64,000 nucleotides of DNA. Source: Microbacteriaceae bacterium VKM Ac-2854 (GTDB lineage: Bacteria; Actinomycetota; Actinomycetes; Actinomycetales; Microbacteriaceae). The translations under genes were made by a program, and so were the position numbers. How positions within the stretch are numbered: position 1 is the stretch's first letter; every line of letters starts with the position of its first letter. This document shows, one piece after another, positions 1 through 9,384 of this stretch. Location: contig JABMLH010000001.1 of the NCBI GenBank assembly GCA_013205085.1, positions 496,001 through 560,000 on the forward strand. The letters run 5' to 3'. The notes under the pieces were generated by a model. The model had not been told where the DNA came from. It saw only the letters and a list, made by a program, of their open reading frames with translations, and made no database searches.

Positions 1-1442
1 CGCTGCAGCACAATGGCGAAACCTGGGTCGTCTATTCGGCCAGCGGATGCTGGACCCCCGACTACGAGCTCGGCACGCTGAAGTACACCGGCGGCGACCC
101 CGTGCTCGCCGCCTCCTGGACCAAGAGCACCGGCCCCGTCTTCACCAAGGCGAACGGCGTGTTCGGCCCCGGCCACAACGACTTCTTCACCTCGCCCGAC
201 GGCACCGAGACCTGGAACCTCTATCACGCCAATGCGCGCGAAGACGGCGGATGCGGGCGCGAGCGCTCCGCCCGGGCCCAGAAGGTCACCTGGAAGGCGA
301 GCGGCGAACCCGACTTCGGCGTCCCCACCGTCGGCACCGCCGTCACCGTGCCCAGCGGCGAGAACGGCCCCACCACGGCCCGCGTCGAGGGCGCGAGCTG
401 GAATCTCGTGAACCGCACGACCGGCCAGTGCGCCGTGATCGACGGATCCGCCAGCGGCGACGGCGCGGGCGTCACGCAGGGATCCTGCAGCTCGGCCCGG
501 GCGAACTGGGCGCTGGATGCGACCGGCGACGGTTACCTGCGGCTGATGAATGCGGCGACCGGCAAGGCGGCGGGGGCCTTCGGCTCCACGGTGCAGCAAT
601 CCGCCTGGGTCGCCTCGGCCTCCCAGCAGTGGACCGTCGCGGTGACCACCGATGGCTGGTCCAGCATCACCAACCGGGCGACGAACGCGCGTCTGCTCGG
701 ATCGGAGTGGTCGCTGCGTCCCGCGGGCACCGTGACCGTCTCCTCCGTCGCCTCCGGAAAGGTCTTCGACCTGCCGAACTGCTCCACCGCCGACGGCGCG
801 GTGCTGCAGCAGCGCGAGTGGCTCGGCTCGCCGTGCCAGACGGCGACCTTCACCGGCACGAGCGACGGACGCGTCGAGATCCACCCGAGCAGCGCGGCGA
901 CGAAGTGCCTCGGCGTGACAGGCGGATCCACGGCCGACGGCGCGAGCGTGACGCAGCAGGCCTGCGGCACGACCGCCGCCCGCTGGGCCGCGGTGGTGAA
1001 CAACGACGGCACCGTGGAGTTCCGCGCCGCCGCCAGCGGCAAGGCGCTCGATCTCTCCTACTGCGCCGCCGCGAACGGCACCACGATCGGCCAGTGGTCG
1101 GTGCTGAACAACGACTGCCAGCGCTTCCGGATCGCGAACGCGACCCCGGCGGCGACGCAGTTGTCGCTCGCGCCGACCGTCTCGACCAAGTGCGTCGCCG
1201 GAAAGGCGTACGTGACGACGACGGTCAAGAACACCGACACCGCGCCGGCCGACATCACCGTGACGACCGCGTACGGCAGCAAGACCGTTACGGACGTCGC
1301 CGCCGGCGCCACCGTCTCGGCCGCCTTCAACAGCCGCCTGGCCGGCATCCCCGCCGGCAGCACCTCCGTCGCCGGCAGCAGCGCCGACGACGACGGCCGC
1401 GCCTTCGCTTCGACTCCGGCGACGCCCGCCGCCACGTGCTAA
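1..1442 (+). CDS. Secreted GH43-type glycosidase with ricin-like lectin repeats, 5'-truncated
   Basis: The reading frame enters from the left edge (first full codon at base 3), so the signal peptide and most of the catalytic propeller are missing. The visible N-terminal part (bases 3-330) has the late GH43 five-bladed propeller signature: GPGHNDFF followed by SPDGTETWNLYHA. Bases about 400-1130 encode two ricin-B-like beta-trefoil lectin segments with repeated Q/S-x-W and G-x-x-L-D patterns (for example SQQWTVAV and ASGKALDLSYC), typical of carbohydrate binding. The last 90 residues (about 1165-1442) form a module with TKCVAGK near its start and a terminal Cys, repeated at the ends of the next two enzymes. 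Family knowledge makes it an extracellular arabinan/xylan-type enzyme; the exact substrate cannot be read. It is followed by a repeat cluster, then another GH43 gene. Confidence 0.85.
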   Translation, partial: LQHNGETWVVYSASGCWTPDYELGTLKYTGGDPVLAASWTKSTGPVFTKANGVFGPGHNDFFTSPDGTETWNLYHANAREDGGCGRERSARAQKVTWKASGEPDFGVPTVGTAVTVPSGENGPTTARVEGASWNLVNRTTGQCAVIDGSASGDGAGVTQGSCSSARANWALDATGDGYLRLMNAATGKAAGAFGSTVQQSAWVASASQQWTVAVTTDGWSSITNRATNARLLGSEWSLRPAGTVTVSSVASGKVFDLPNCSTADGAVLQQREWLGSPCQTATFTGTSDGRVEIHPSSAATKCLGVTGGSTADGASVTQQACGTTAARWAAVVNNDGTVEFRAAASGKALDLSYCAAANGTTIGQWSVLNNDCQRFRIANATPAATQLSLAPTVSTKCVAGKAYVTTTVKNTDTAPADITVTTAYGSKTVTDVAAGATVSAAFNSRLAGIPAGSTSVAGSSADDDGRAFASTPATPAATC

Positions 1443-1453
1443 CCGAAGGGCTT

Positions 1454-1571
1454 GGTTTCGGCAGGCTCAACCAGCAGGCATCGCTGATTGAGCCTGCCGA
1501 GCCCCGCTGATTGAGCCTGCCGAAATCATCCCGAACCAGCGAGTCATCGCTGATTGAGCCTGCCGAAATCA
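1454..1571. repeat. Cluster of GGTTTCGGCAGGCTCAACCA-type repeats
   Basis: Four copies of one intergenic repeat fill the gap after the first gene: GGTTTCGGCAGGCTCAACCA at 1454-1473, and three copies in the opposite orientation beginning TGATTGAGCCTGCCGA at 1485, 1508 and 1551. Opposed copies can pair, so the transcript would fold into a hairpin and could act as a transcription stop. The same repeat recurs at 5026-5072, 19824-19980 and, degenerate and tandem, at 22924-23039. Confidence 0.9.
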
Positions 1572-1613
1572 TCCCGAACACCCCACCATCCCTCACCCAC
1601 CGGAGTGTGAACC

Positions 1614-4600
1614 ATGCCCCTCATCAAACGACGGCCACCCACCGAGAGACGCCGAGGCCTCGGCCGCGGCGCGATCGCGACCGTGATCGCCGCGGCGCTC
1701 GCCGTGACCGCGGCCGGCCCGGTCTCGGCCGCGACCGACCCCGACCTGCTGCTCTCCTACGACTTCGACGCGATCTCCGGCACCACGGTTCCGGATGCGT
1801 CGGGCAACGGCCGCGCGGCGACGCTCGTCGGCTCCGGCGCCACCGTGAGCGGCGACGAGCTCACCCTGCCCGGCGGCGCCGCCGGCAGCTCCGCCGCGTA
1901 CCTGCGCCTGCCCACCGGCGTCTTCGACGGCCGCAACACGCTGACCACGTCGATCTGGCTGAAGAACGAGACCGGCGCGGGCAACTACGCGGCGATGTTC
2001 TTCGGATCCGCCGCGTCGACGCCCTCGCAGTACTGGCTGCTGAACCCGAAGAACCCCGCGGGCCTGTTCAAGTCGGTCATCACCAACACCCTGAACGCGA
2101 GCGCCCCGTGGGGCACGGAGGCGGGCATCTCGCCGACCACCGCGGCCAACGGCATCGCCGGGCCCACCACGTCGTCCGACTGGTCGCTGTACACGACCGT
2201 GATCACGCCGACCTCGATCACCGGCTACCTCAACGGCAGCAAGATCGGCACGGTCGCGACCACGCGCACCGTGACCCAGTTCGGCACCGGACTGGTCGGC
2301 TATATCGGCCGCTCCTCCTACAACGACATCTTCTACAAGGGCGGCGTGAAGGATGTCCGGGTCTGGACCTCGGCCCGCACCGACGCGCAGATCCGCGACG
2401 AGTTCTACGACGGCGCGAGCCCCGCGGCCCTGGATGCCGCGCTCGCCGCGGATGCCGGCGCGATCGGCTTCGGCGACGGCTTCGTCACCGCGAACCTGAC
2501 CCTGCCGAGCACGGGCGCGAACGGATCCGCGATCGCGTGGTCCTCTAGCAACCCGGCCGCCATCGCCGCGAACGGCACCGTCACCCGCAGCGCCGCCGAC
2601 CAGGCCGTGACGCTCACCGCGACGCTGTCGCTGCGCGGCCGCACCCTGGTGCGCACGTATCCGCTGACGGTCGTCGCCGCGGGGGAGCAGCGCGAGCTGC
2701 AGCTCACCGCCGATCGCTACGACCTCGGCATCACGCACGTCAGCGCCAACATCACGTTGCCGACCACGGTCGAGGGCGCCTCGGTGGCCTGGACGAGCTC
2801 GGCTCCCGGCGTCATCGCGACCAACGGATCCGTGACCCGGCCTGCCGCCGAGACCGCCGTCACGCTGACCGCGACCTTCACGAAGGCCGGTGCCACCGCG
2901 ACCCGGACCATCCCGGTCACCGTGCTCGCGCAGGACACCGGCTTCGTCGGCGCCGGCATCGGCACGGGCGACATCACCCGCACCGACGTGCTGTTCCTCT
3001 CGGCCTCGACGAACGGCACCAGCTACACCGGGCTGAACAACAACCGCGGCCTGCTCTTCCCGACCCTCGGCACCGCCAAGCTCGGCAACCCGGAGCTGTT
3101 CCGCAAGCCCACCGGCGGCTTCGGCCTCGTCGCTCCGGTGAACAGCTCGAGCACGCAGCTGTACGTCTACGACTCCGCCGACCTCGCCACCTACACGAAC
3201 GAGCGCCTGGTCACCTTCTCGACCATCGCCGCGACCCGCGTGCAGGTGGACTACGACAACGGCATCCGCGCGTACCGGATCCGCTTCGCCGCCGCCGGAA
3301 CCGGCGCGGGCTACGAGGTCACCACGAAAGACTTCGCGGCCTTCACCGCCCCGGTCGCGGGCACGGCTCCGGCCGCCGCCCCCACCGCGACCTACCCGAG
3401 CGGTGTCCTGGAGGCGACGCCGCAGCCGGTGACCGCCGCCGAGTACGCCTTCGTCACCGAGCGACTCAGCCGCGTCGTCTCGACCGCCGTGCAGCCGTTC
3501 GAAGCCGTCACGATCGACCAGGGCGACGCCCTGGAGCTGCCCGACACCGCCACGGTGGAGTACAGCAGCGGATCGACCACCGAGATGGGCGTGACCTGGG
3601 ATGCGGACGACCTCGCGGCCGCCGCGCAGCCCGGCACGCACACCGTCGAGGGCACGGTGCAGCGCACCGAGTACCCGAACCCGCTGGTCGAGCGCCGCGC
3701 CGACCCCGACGTGACGCTGGGCGACGACGGCTGGTACTACTTCACCGGCTCCTACCCGACCACCTCCAACTCCGATCCCGAGGGCTACGACCGCATCGTG
3801 CTGCGCCGCGCGCAGACCATCGCGGGCCTGAAGACCGCGCCGGAGTCGGTGCTCTGGGACGAGGCGAACGATCCGGTGCTGAACCGCTACATCTGGGCGC
3901 CCGAGCTGACCAAGATCGGGGATGACTGGTACATCCTGTTCACCGCCGGTCGCGGCAGCGTCTTCGACATCCGCCCCGCGATGCTGAAGTTCACGGGAGC
4001 CGAGTTCTCCGGAGCGGCGACGCTCGACCCGGCGAACTGGACCAGCCTGGGCCAGATGAAGGCCAAGGCCGGCGACGTCGCGTTCACCGCGTTCTCGCTC
4101 GACATGACCTACCTCGAGAACCAGGGCCGGCACTACGTGGCCTGGGCGCAGTCGGGCGTGGACGGATCGATGCTCTGGTTCGCCGAGATCGACCCGAACG
4201 AGCCCAACCAGCTGATCTCGAACGCGATGGTGCTCAGCTCGCCCAAGTTCGCGTGGGAGAAGAACACCGCGACCAACCAGTCGATCGACGAGGGCGCCGC
4301 GTTCATCAAGAACGACGGCAAGATCATCGCCTCCTTCTCGGCCTCCACGGTGGATGACAAGTACGCGGTGGGTCTGCTCTACGCGGATGAGGACGCGAAC
4401 CTGCTCGACCCGGCTTCGTGGCAGAAGGTGCAGTACCCCGTGCTCACCTCCGCGGACGTGCCCGGTCAGGTCGGCCCCGGCCACAACTCGTTCACGGTGG
4501 ACGAGTTCGGCAACCCGGTGATCGTCTACCACTCCCGCACGATCAACGACACCTCGCTCCCGGGCGAAGCGACGGATGCGGGGCTGAACGACCCGCGTCG

Positions 4601-5009
4601 GCACGCCCGTGCCGCGACCGTGCACTGGGACAGCGCCGGCCTGCCGGTGTTCAACCTGACCGCGGATGAGGAGCTCGCGCCGTCGCTCAAGCGCGTGCAG
4701 GTGCAGGTGACCGTGAACGCGGTCGCTCCGGCGCTGCAGATCACGGCGACCGCCTCCGCGCGCTGCGTGGCCGGCAAGGCCGTGCTCACCGTGACGGCCG
4801 TGAACAACAACGCGGTTCCGGTTGCGATGACGCTCACCAGTGCCTACGGCACGAAGTCGTTCGCCGCCGTGGCGCCGGGCAAGAACGCCTCGGCGGCGTT
4901 CACCACCCGCCTCGCCTCGCTGCCGGCCGGCTCCGCCTCCGTCACCGCGACCGCGGGCGGCGACACCGTCACCGTCCCGGCGGCGTACCCCGCCCTCACC
5001 TGCAACTAG
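1614..5009 (+). CDS. Secreted multidomain GH43 glycosidase (LamG - Ig-like - GH43 - C-terminal module)
   Basis: The ATG at 1614 follows a CGGAG ribosome site. A long twin-arginine-free signal peptide runs to about residue 41 (basic start, AIATVIAAALAVTAAGPVSA). Residues about 45-240 are a LamG/concanavalin-type jelly roll. Two bacterial Ig-like repeats follow, each with a W-S/T-S-S-x-P-x-x-I-A-x-N-G pattern (about 290-360 and 375-440). The GH43 propeller occupies about 685-1020: RRADPDV carries the catalytic base Asp (about 696), WAPEL is near 762, FSLDMTY holds the pKa-tuning Asp, and DEGAAF (about 893) carries the general acid Glu. The final 90 residues are the shared two-cysteine module. 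It likely cleaves arabinofuranosyl or related side chains outside the cell; the module order and neighbours support plant cell-wall glycan use. Confidence 0.88.
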   Translation: MPLIKRRPPTERRRGLGRGAIATVIAAALAVTAAGPVSAATDPDLLLSYDFDAISGTTVPDASGNGRAATLVGSGATVSGDELTLPGGAAGSSAAYLRLPTGVFDGRNTLTTSIWLKNETGAGNYAAMFFGSAASTPSQYWLLNPKNPAGLFKSVITNTLNASAPWGTEAGISPTTAANGIAGPTTSSDWSLYTTVITPTSITGYLNGSKIGTVATTRTVTQFGTGLVGYIGRSSYNDIFYKGGVKDVRVWTSARTDAQIRDEFYDGASPAALDAALAADAGAIGFGDGFVTANLTLPSTGANGSAIAWSSSNPAAIAANGTVTRSAADQAVTLTATLSLRGRTLVRTYPLTVVAAGEQRELQLTADRYDLGITHVSANITLPTTVEGASVAWTSSAPGVIATNGSVTRPAAETAVTLTATFTKAGATATRTIPVTVLAQDTGFVGAGIGTGDITRTDVLFLSASTNGTSYTGLNNNRGLLFPTLGTAKLGNPELFRKPTGGFGLVAPVNSSSTQLYVYDSADLATYTNERLVTFSTIAATRVQVDYDNGIRAYRIRFAAAGTGAGYEVTTKDFAAFTAPVAGTAPAAAPTATYPSGVLEATPQPVTAAEYAFVTERLSRVVSTAVQPFEAVTIDQGDALELPDTATVEYSSGSTTEMGVTWDADDLAAAAQPGTHTVEGTVQRTEYPNPLVERRADPDVTLGDDGWYYFTGSYPTTSNSDPEGYDRIVLRRAQTIAGLKTAPESVLWDEANDPVLNRYIWAPELTKIGDDWYILFTAGRGSVFDIRPAMLKFTGAEFSGAATLDPANWTSLGQMKAKAGDVAFTAFSLDMTYLENQGRHYVAWAQSGVDGSMLWFAEIDPNEPNQLISNAMVLSSPKFAWEKNTATNQSIDEGAAFIKNDGKIIASFSASTVDDKYAVGLLYADEDANLLDPASWQKVQYPVLTSADVPGQVGPGHNSFTVDEFGNPVIVYHSRTINDTSLPGEATDAGLNDPRRHARAATVHWDSAGLPVFNLTADEELAPSLKRVQVQVTVNAVAPALQITATASARCVAGKAVLTVTAVNNNAVPVAMTLTSAYGTKSFAAVAPGKNASAAFTTRLASLPAGSASVTATAGGDTVTVPAAYPALTCN

Positions 5010-5025
5010 TTCGCACCCCCTCCGC

Positions 5026-5072
5026 TGATTGAGCTTGCCGAAATCACCTCCTGGTTTCGGCAGGCTCAACCA
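5026..5072. repeat. Opposed pair of GGTTTCGGCAGGCTCAACC-type repeats (possible terminator hairpin)
   Basis: TGATTGAGCTTGCCGAAATC (from 5026) and GGTTTCGGCAGGCTCAACCA (5053-5072) are inverted copies separated by a few bases. They start 17 bases after the stop codon of the GH43 gene and would form a strong stem-loop, so they may end that transcript. Confidence 0.75.
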
Positions 5073-5087
5073 TCGGGTCTCTCGCCA

Positions 5088-5135
5088 GGGGGTTGTCACT
5101 TCGTCCCACGACCGCGGGACGGAGTGACAACCCCC
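5088..5135. repeat. 48-bp palindromic element, left copy, upstream of the GH127 gene
   Basis: GGGGGTTGTCACTTCGTCCC (5088-5107), an 8-base loop, then GGGACGGAGTGACAACCCCC (5116-5135). The single non-identical position is a G-U pair in RNA, giving a 20-bp stem. A nearly identical element in reverse-complement orientation (loop included) lies at 9292-9339, so the GH127 gene is bracketed by the pair. It sits about 20 bases before the start codon, within the 5' leader. Confidence 0.9.
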
Positions 5136-5157
5136 TTCTCGAAAGGACACCTGGACC

Positions 5158-8100
5158 ATGACCCTGAAACAACGCGCGATCGCGGTGGGAACCGTGTTCG
5201 CGCTCGCGGCGGGACTCGTCTCGCTGACCGCGCCACCCGCATCCGCCGCCGGCACCCTCTCGATCGAGTCGGCCAAGGTGCTCGACCTGCAGTTCGAAGG
5301 CAACCTCACCGACGTCGCAGCCGCCCCCAACACCGTCACGGTGCAGAAGGGCAGCGCCGCCTACGGCACCGGCATCACCGGCCAGGCCTTCAACTTCACC
5401 GGAGCAACGGCGCTCCGGCTCGGCACCGCCGCAGCCCTGCAGCCGCAGAATCTGACCGCCTCGTTCTGGTACAAGCCCAACGCCACGATGACGGGCGAGC
5501 AGGTCTTCAGCTGGAACAAGACCGTCTACAACTCCGACGGCTGGTACCTCACCTCCGAGAACGACACCACGCCGCTCGCCCTGAGCATCGGCCCCTCCAG
5601 CGGTCAGCCGTACAAGGTCGCCGTCGACGCCACCCGCTCGACCTTCTTCCCGGCCGGCCAGTGGACCCACGTCGCCGTGACGTACGACAAGACCACCAAG
5701 CAGGTGCAGTTCTACCGCAACGGCGTCCGCCAGATCTCGACGGTGAAGTACGCCGCGACCGGTGCCGCCACCGGCGTGCTCGGCTCCGAATCCAGCTCCG
5801 TCAAGACCATCGGCTACAACGGGCCCACCTACAACGGCGCGCACCTCAACGGCCTGCTCGACGACTACACGCTCTACAACGGCGTCGCCAGCATCGCGGA
5901 TGTGGTCGCGCTGACCCAGCGCGGCACCCCCGCATTCGATCCGACCACCGTCGCGCAGGGCGACCTCGACGGCCTCTCCGTGCCGGCGAGCGCCGCCTCC
6001 GACTTCGGCCTGCCGCTCGAGGGCGCGCACGGCACCAGTGTCGCGTGGGCCTCGTCGAACCCCGCGGTGATCGCCGTCTCGGGCGGCGACGCCACCGTCA
6101 CCAAGCCCACCGGTAACCCGGTCGACGTGACGCTCACCGCGACCGCCAGCTACGGTGGCAGCACCCCCGTCACCCGCAGCTTCACCGTCGCCGTCGCCCC
6201 GGAAGGAACCGAGACCTCCGTGTACCTGCTCGGCTCCGATCTCGAGGACGTCACCGTCACGGATCCGTACTTCGCCAACGGCTCCGAGCAGACCGTCGAG
6301 TACCTGCTCAGCCTCGACCCGGAGAAGTTCCTCTACTCCTGGTACGTGCAGGCGGGTCTGAACCCGACCACGGCCTCCGGCTACGGCGGCTGGGAGCGCA
6401 GCACCGGCACCCGGTTCCAGGGCCACTTCTTCGGCCACTACCTCTCCGCGCTCTCGCAGGCCTACGCCACCGAGACGGATGCGACCACCAAGGCCGCACT
6501 GCTCGCCAAGCTCACCGCGGGTGTCGACGGCCTGAAGCGGGTGCAGGACGCGTACGCCCTCGCACATCCGAGCGATGCCGGCTACGTCGCTCCGTTCTCC
6601 ACCAGCCTGCTACCCAGCGGCGGCGACGGCCTGCTCGTGCCGTTCTACAACCTGCACAAGGTGCTCGCCGGCCTGCTGGATGCGCACGAGTACGCGCCCG
6701 GCGCGGTCTCGGCCAAGGCGCTCAGCGTCGCCGACGGCTTCGGCACCTGGCTGAACGGCTGGGCGGGCCGGCAGTCGAACCCGAGCGCCATCCTGAACAC
6801 CGAATACGGCGGGATGAACGAGGCGCTCTACGAGCTCTACTCGATCACGGAGAAGCCGGCGCACAAGCGTGCCGCGGAGTACTTCGACGAGACCGTGCTG
6901 TTCCAGAAGCTCGCCGCCGGCCAGGACGTGCTGAACGGCCTGCACGCCAACACGACCATCCCGAAGCTGATCGGCGCACTCAAGCGCTACACGGTCTTCA
7001 CCGACAACCCCGAGCTGTACGCGACCCTCACGGCGAGCGAGAAGAGCAACCTCGGCATGTACCGCACCGCCGCCGAGAACTTCTGGCAGATCGTGGTGAA
7101 CGACCACACCTACGCCAACGGCGCGAACAGTCAGTCCGAGCACTTCCACGGCGCGGACGAGCTCTACGAGTGGGCGACGAACGGCGTCACCTCGGGCTAC
7201 GGCGAGAACTCCACGGCCGAGGGCTGCAACGAGTACAACATGCTCAAGCTGACCCGGGCGCTGTTCCAGGTGACCAAGGACGCGAAGTACCCGGACTACT
7301 ACGAGACGACGCTCTTGAACACCATCGTCGCCTCGCAGAACCCCGAGACCGGCATGGTCACCTACTTCCAGCCGCAGACCGCCGGCTACGCCAAGGTCTT
7401 CGGTCGCGAGCAGGACGAGTTCTGGTGCGACCACGGCACCGGCATCGAGAGCTTCACCAAGCTCGGCGACTCGATCTACTTCCGCGACACGGACTCGATC
7501 TACGTGAACCAGTTCCGCTCCTCGGAGCTGCGCTCGAGCGAGTTCGACCTGACGCTGACCCAGACGGCGGATGTGCCCAACACCGACACCGTGCACTTCA
7601 CGGTGGGCGGCGAGGGCGAGACCACGCTCCGGCTGCGCATCCCGTCGTGGGTGGACGGCTCGCCGTCGCTCACGGTGAACGGCGTCGCCGTCGACGTTGC
7701 AGCTGCGACTTCCGCGGGTTACGTGGTCGTCGACGTCACCGCCGGTGACGAGCTCGACTACACCCTGCCCGCCACGGTGACGGCCGTCGCCGACACCGAG
7801 AACCCGAACTGGGTCGCCTTGCAGTACGGCCCGGTGCTGCTCGCGACCGAGCTCAGCCGCAGCAACGTCGACGCCACCTACGTGGCCGGCGTGCTGGTGC
7901 GGATGGGCGTGGCCGACAAGTCGCTCAGCAACAACGTGGTCGTCGCCGACGCCTCCGACTGGAAGGCCGGCATCGAGCAGAACCTGGTGCGCGTCGCGAA
8001 CGGAGCCAACGGCAACGGCGACACAACGATGCGGTTCAAACTGCACAACGTCGACGCCGCGGCCGCGGGCTTGACCTTCGAGCCGTACTACTCGCTGTAC

Positions 8101-9276
8101 GGGGCGCGGTACGCGACCTACATGACGCTGATCGAGCCCGACTCCCCGGAGGCGCAGGCGCAGATCAAGACGCAGAAGGAGCAGCAGCGCACGGCCGAGA
8201 TGAGCATCGACGCGCTCACCTCGTTCGACAACAACAACAGCGAGGCCGACAAGAACTACAAGTACAACAAGTCGGGCGTCGGCGTGTTCAACGGGCAGGG
8301 CTTCCGCGACGGCCAGATCGCCGCGGATGCGTACTTCCAGTACGACATGATCGTCGACCCGAGCCTGCCGAAGAACTACCTCGCGGCGCGTTACTACGGC
8401 GGCGACAGTGGGCGCACCTTCGGGGTCTACCTCAACGACGTACTGCTGAAGAACGAGCGGGTCACCAACGCGGCCGGTTCGACCAGCTTCTACGTCCAGT
8501 ACGACGAGATCCCGCGGGCGGTGCTCGACGGTATCGCCGCGAAGGACAGCTACAAGCGCGACCAGAGCGGCGCGTACGTTCTGGATGCGCAGGGCAAGAA
8601 GATCCCGGTGGTGACCGTGCGCTTCCAGGGCAACGGCACCAGCTACGTCGGCGGCCTGTTCGGCCTGTCGACGACGCGGACCAACGCGTTCGGCACCAAC
8701 GCCGAGCTGTCGAAGCTCGCGTTCCAGGGCGGCGCTCTGAGCCCGACGCTGGCCGCCGGCGTGCGGGACTACACCCTCACCGTTCCGACGGCCGCGACCA
8801 GCGTGGTGCTGGACGCCGATCCGGCCGTGGGCAGCGGGCTGGTGTACCTCGGCGGGGTGCTGATCGACGACACCCTGCCGCGCACGATCCCGCTCGCCGC
8901 GGGCGCGAGCACGATCACGGTGAAGTCGTACGCGCAGGATCACACCAGCAACGTCACGTACCGGATCCAGGTCGTCCGCGACCGGGTACTGGACGTGGCG
9001 GCGACCGCCTCCTCGCGCTGCGTCGCGGGCAAGGTCGTGCTCACCGTGGTGACCACGAACCGCGACTCCGTGCCGGTGAACCTCGCGGTCACCTCCGCGT
9101 GGGGGAGCAGTTCGTTCCCTGCCGTCGCGCCGGGCAAGAGCGTCTCGGCGGCGCACACGACGCGCGCCGCGTCGATCGGGGCGGGCAGCGCCTCCGTCGT
9201 GGCGACCGCCACCGTGGACGGGCGCGCGGTGAGCACCACCGTCACCGCGCCGTACGCGGCGCGGAGCTGCTCGTAG
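5158..9276 (+). CDS. Secreted GH127-type beta-L-arabinofuranosidase, multidomain
   Basis: ATG at 5158 follows GAAAGGACACC. The signal peptide ends near residue 30 (PPASAA). Residues about 45-220 form a LamG domain and about 255-345 an Ig-like domain. The GH127/DUF1680 alpha/alpha-barrel starts near 355 (YLLGSDLEDVTV) and runs to about 890, with family blocks GHFFGHYLSA and LQYGPVLLA. The metal/nucleophile motif E-G-C is at 688-690 and the nucleophile Cys at 757 in FWCDHGTG; the adjacent second Cys of the usual C-C pair is Asp758 here. Residues about 1020-1150 are a beta-rich accessory domain, about 1190-1280 a cadherin-like beta-sandwich, and 1283-1372 the shared two-cysteine C-terminal module. 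It is expected to release L-arabinofuranose from beta-linked arabino-oligosaccharides outside the cell; substrate is inferred from family only. Confidence 0.88.
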   Translation: MTLKQRAIAVGTVFALAAGLVSLTAPPASAAGTLSIESAKVLDLQFEGNLTDVAAAPNTVTVQKGSAAYGTGITGQAFNFTGATALRLGTAAALQPQNLTASFWYKPNATMTGEQVFSWNKTVYNSDGWYLTSENDTTPLALSIGPSSGQPYKVAVDATRSTFFPAGQWTHVAVTYDKTTKQVQFYRNGVRQISTVKYAATGAATGVLGSESSSVKTIGYNGPTYNGAHLNGLLDDYTLYNGVASIADVVALTQRGTPAFDPTTVAQGDLDGLSVPASAASDFGLPLEGAHGTSVAWASSNPAVIAVSGGDATVTKPTGNPVDVTLTATASYGGSTPVTRSFTVAVAPEGTETSVYLLGSDLEDVTVTDPYFANGSEQTVEYLLSLDPEKFLYSWYVQAGLNPTTASGYGGWERSTGTRFQGHFFGHYLSALSQAYATETDATTKAALLAKLTAGVDGLKRVQDAYALAHPSDAGYVAPFSTSLLPSGGDGLLVPFYNLHKVLAGLLDAHEYAPGAVSAKALSVADGFGTWLNGWAGRQSNPSAILNTEYGGMNEALYELYSITEKPAHKRAAEYFDETVLFQKLAAGQDVLNGLHANTTIPKLIGALKRYTVFTDNPELYATLTASEKSNLGMYRTAAENFWQIVVNDHTYANGANSQSEHFHGADELYEWATNGVTSGYGENSTAEGCNEYNMLKLTRALFQVTKDAKYPDYYETTLLNTIVASQNPETGMVTYFQPQTAGYAKVFGREQDEFWCDHGTGIESFTKLGDSIYFRDTDSIYVNQFRSSELRSSEFDLTLTQTADVPNTDTVHFTVGGEGETTLRLRIPSWVDGSPSLTVNGVAVDVAAATSAGYVVVDVTAGDELDYTLPATVTAVADTENPNWVALQYGPVLLATELSRSNVDATYVAGVLVRMGVADKSLSNNVVVADASDWKAGIEQNLVRVANGANGNGDTTMRFKLHNVDAAAAGLTFEPYYSLYGARYATYMTLIEPDSPEAQAQIKTQKEQQRTAEMSIDALTSFDNNNSEADKNYKYNKSGVGVFNGQGFRDGQIAADAYFQYDMIVDPSLPKNYLAARYYGGDSGRTFGVYLNDVLLKNERVTNAAGSTSFYVQYDEIPRAVLDGIAAKDSYKRDQSGAYVLDAQGKKIPVVTVRFQGNGTSYVGGLFGLSTTRTNAFGTNAELSKLAFQGGALSPTLAAGVRDYTLTVPTAATSVVLDADPAVGSGLVYLGGVLIDDTLPRTIPLAAGASTITVKSYAQDHTSNVTYRIQVVRDRVLDVAATASSRCVAGKVVLTVVTTNRDSVPVNLAVTSAWGSSSFPAVAPGKSVSAAHTTRAASIGAGSASVVATATVDGRAVSTTVTAPYAARSCS

Positions 9277-9291
9277 GGGCCCGTGCATTCA

Positions 9292-9339
9292 GGGGGTCGT
9301 CACTCCGTCCCGCGGTCGTGGGACGGAGTGACAACCCCC
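9292..9339. repeat. 48-bp palindromic element, right copy, downstream of the GH127 gene
   Basis: GGGGGTCGTCACTCCGTCCC (9292-9311), loop GCGGTCGT, GGGACGGAGTGACAACCCCC (9320-9339). It is the reverse complement of the element at 5088-5135 with two differences. It starts 15 bases after the GH127 stop codon and could act as a terminator, though no T-run follows. Confidence 0.9.
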
Positions 9340-9384
9340 TGCTGAGGGCGTGCTGACGATGGGCGGGAGCGAAGGGGTGAACCC

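Noticed and set aside
1593-5339. A 1248-codon open frame on the minus strand opposite the LamG-GH43 gene
   Set aside because: Composition is Arg/Gly/Val-rich antisense of high-GC codons with no domain; the plus-strand gene has signal peptide, domains and catalytic motifs.
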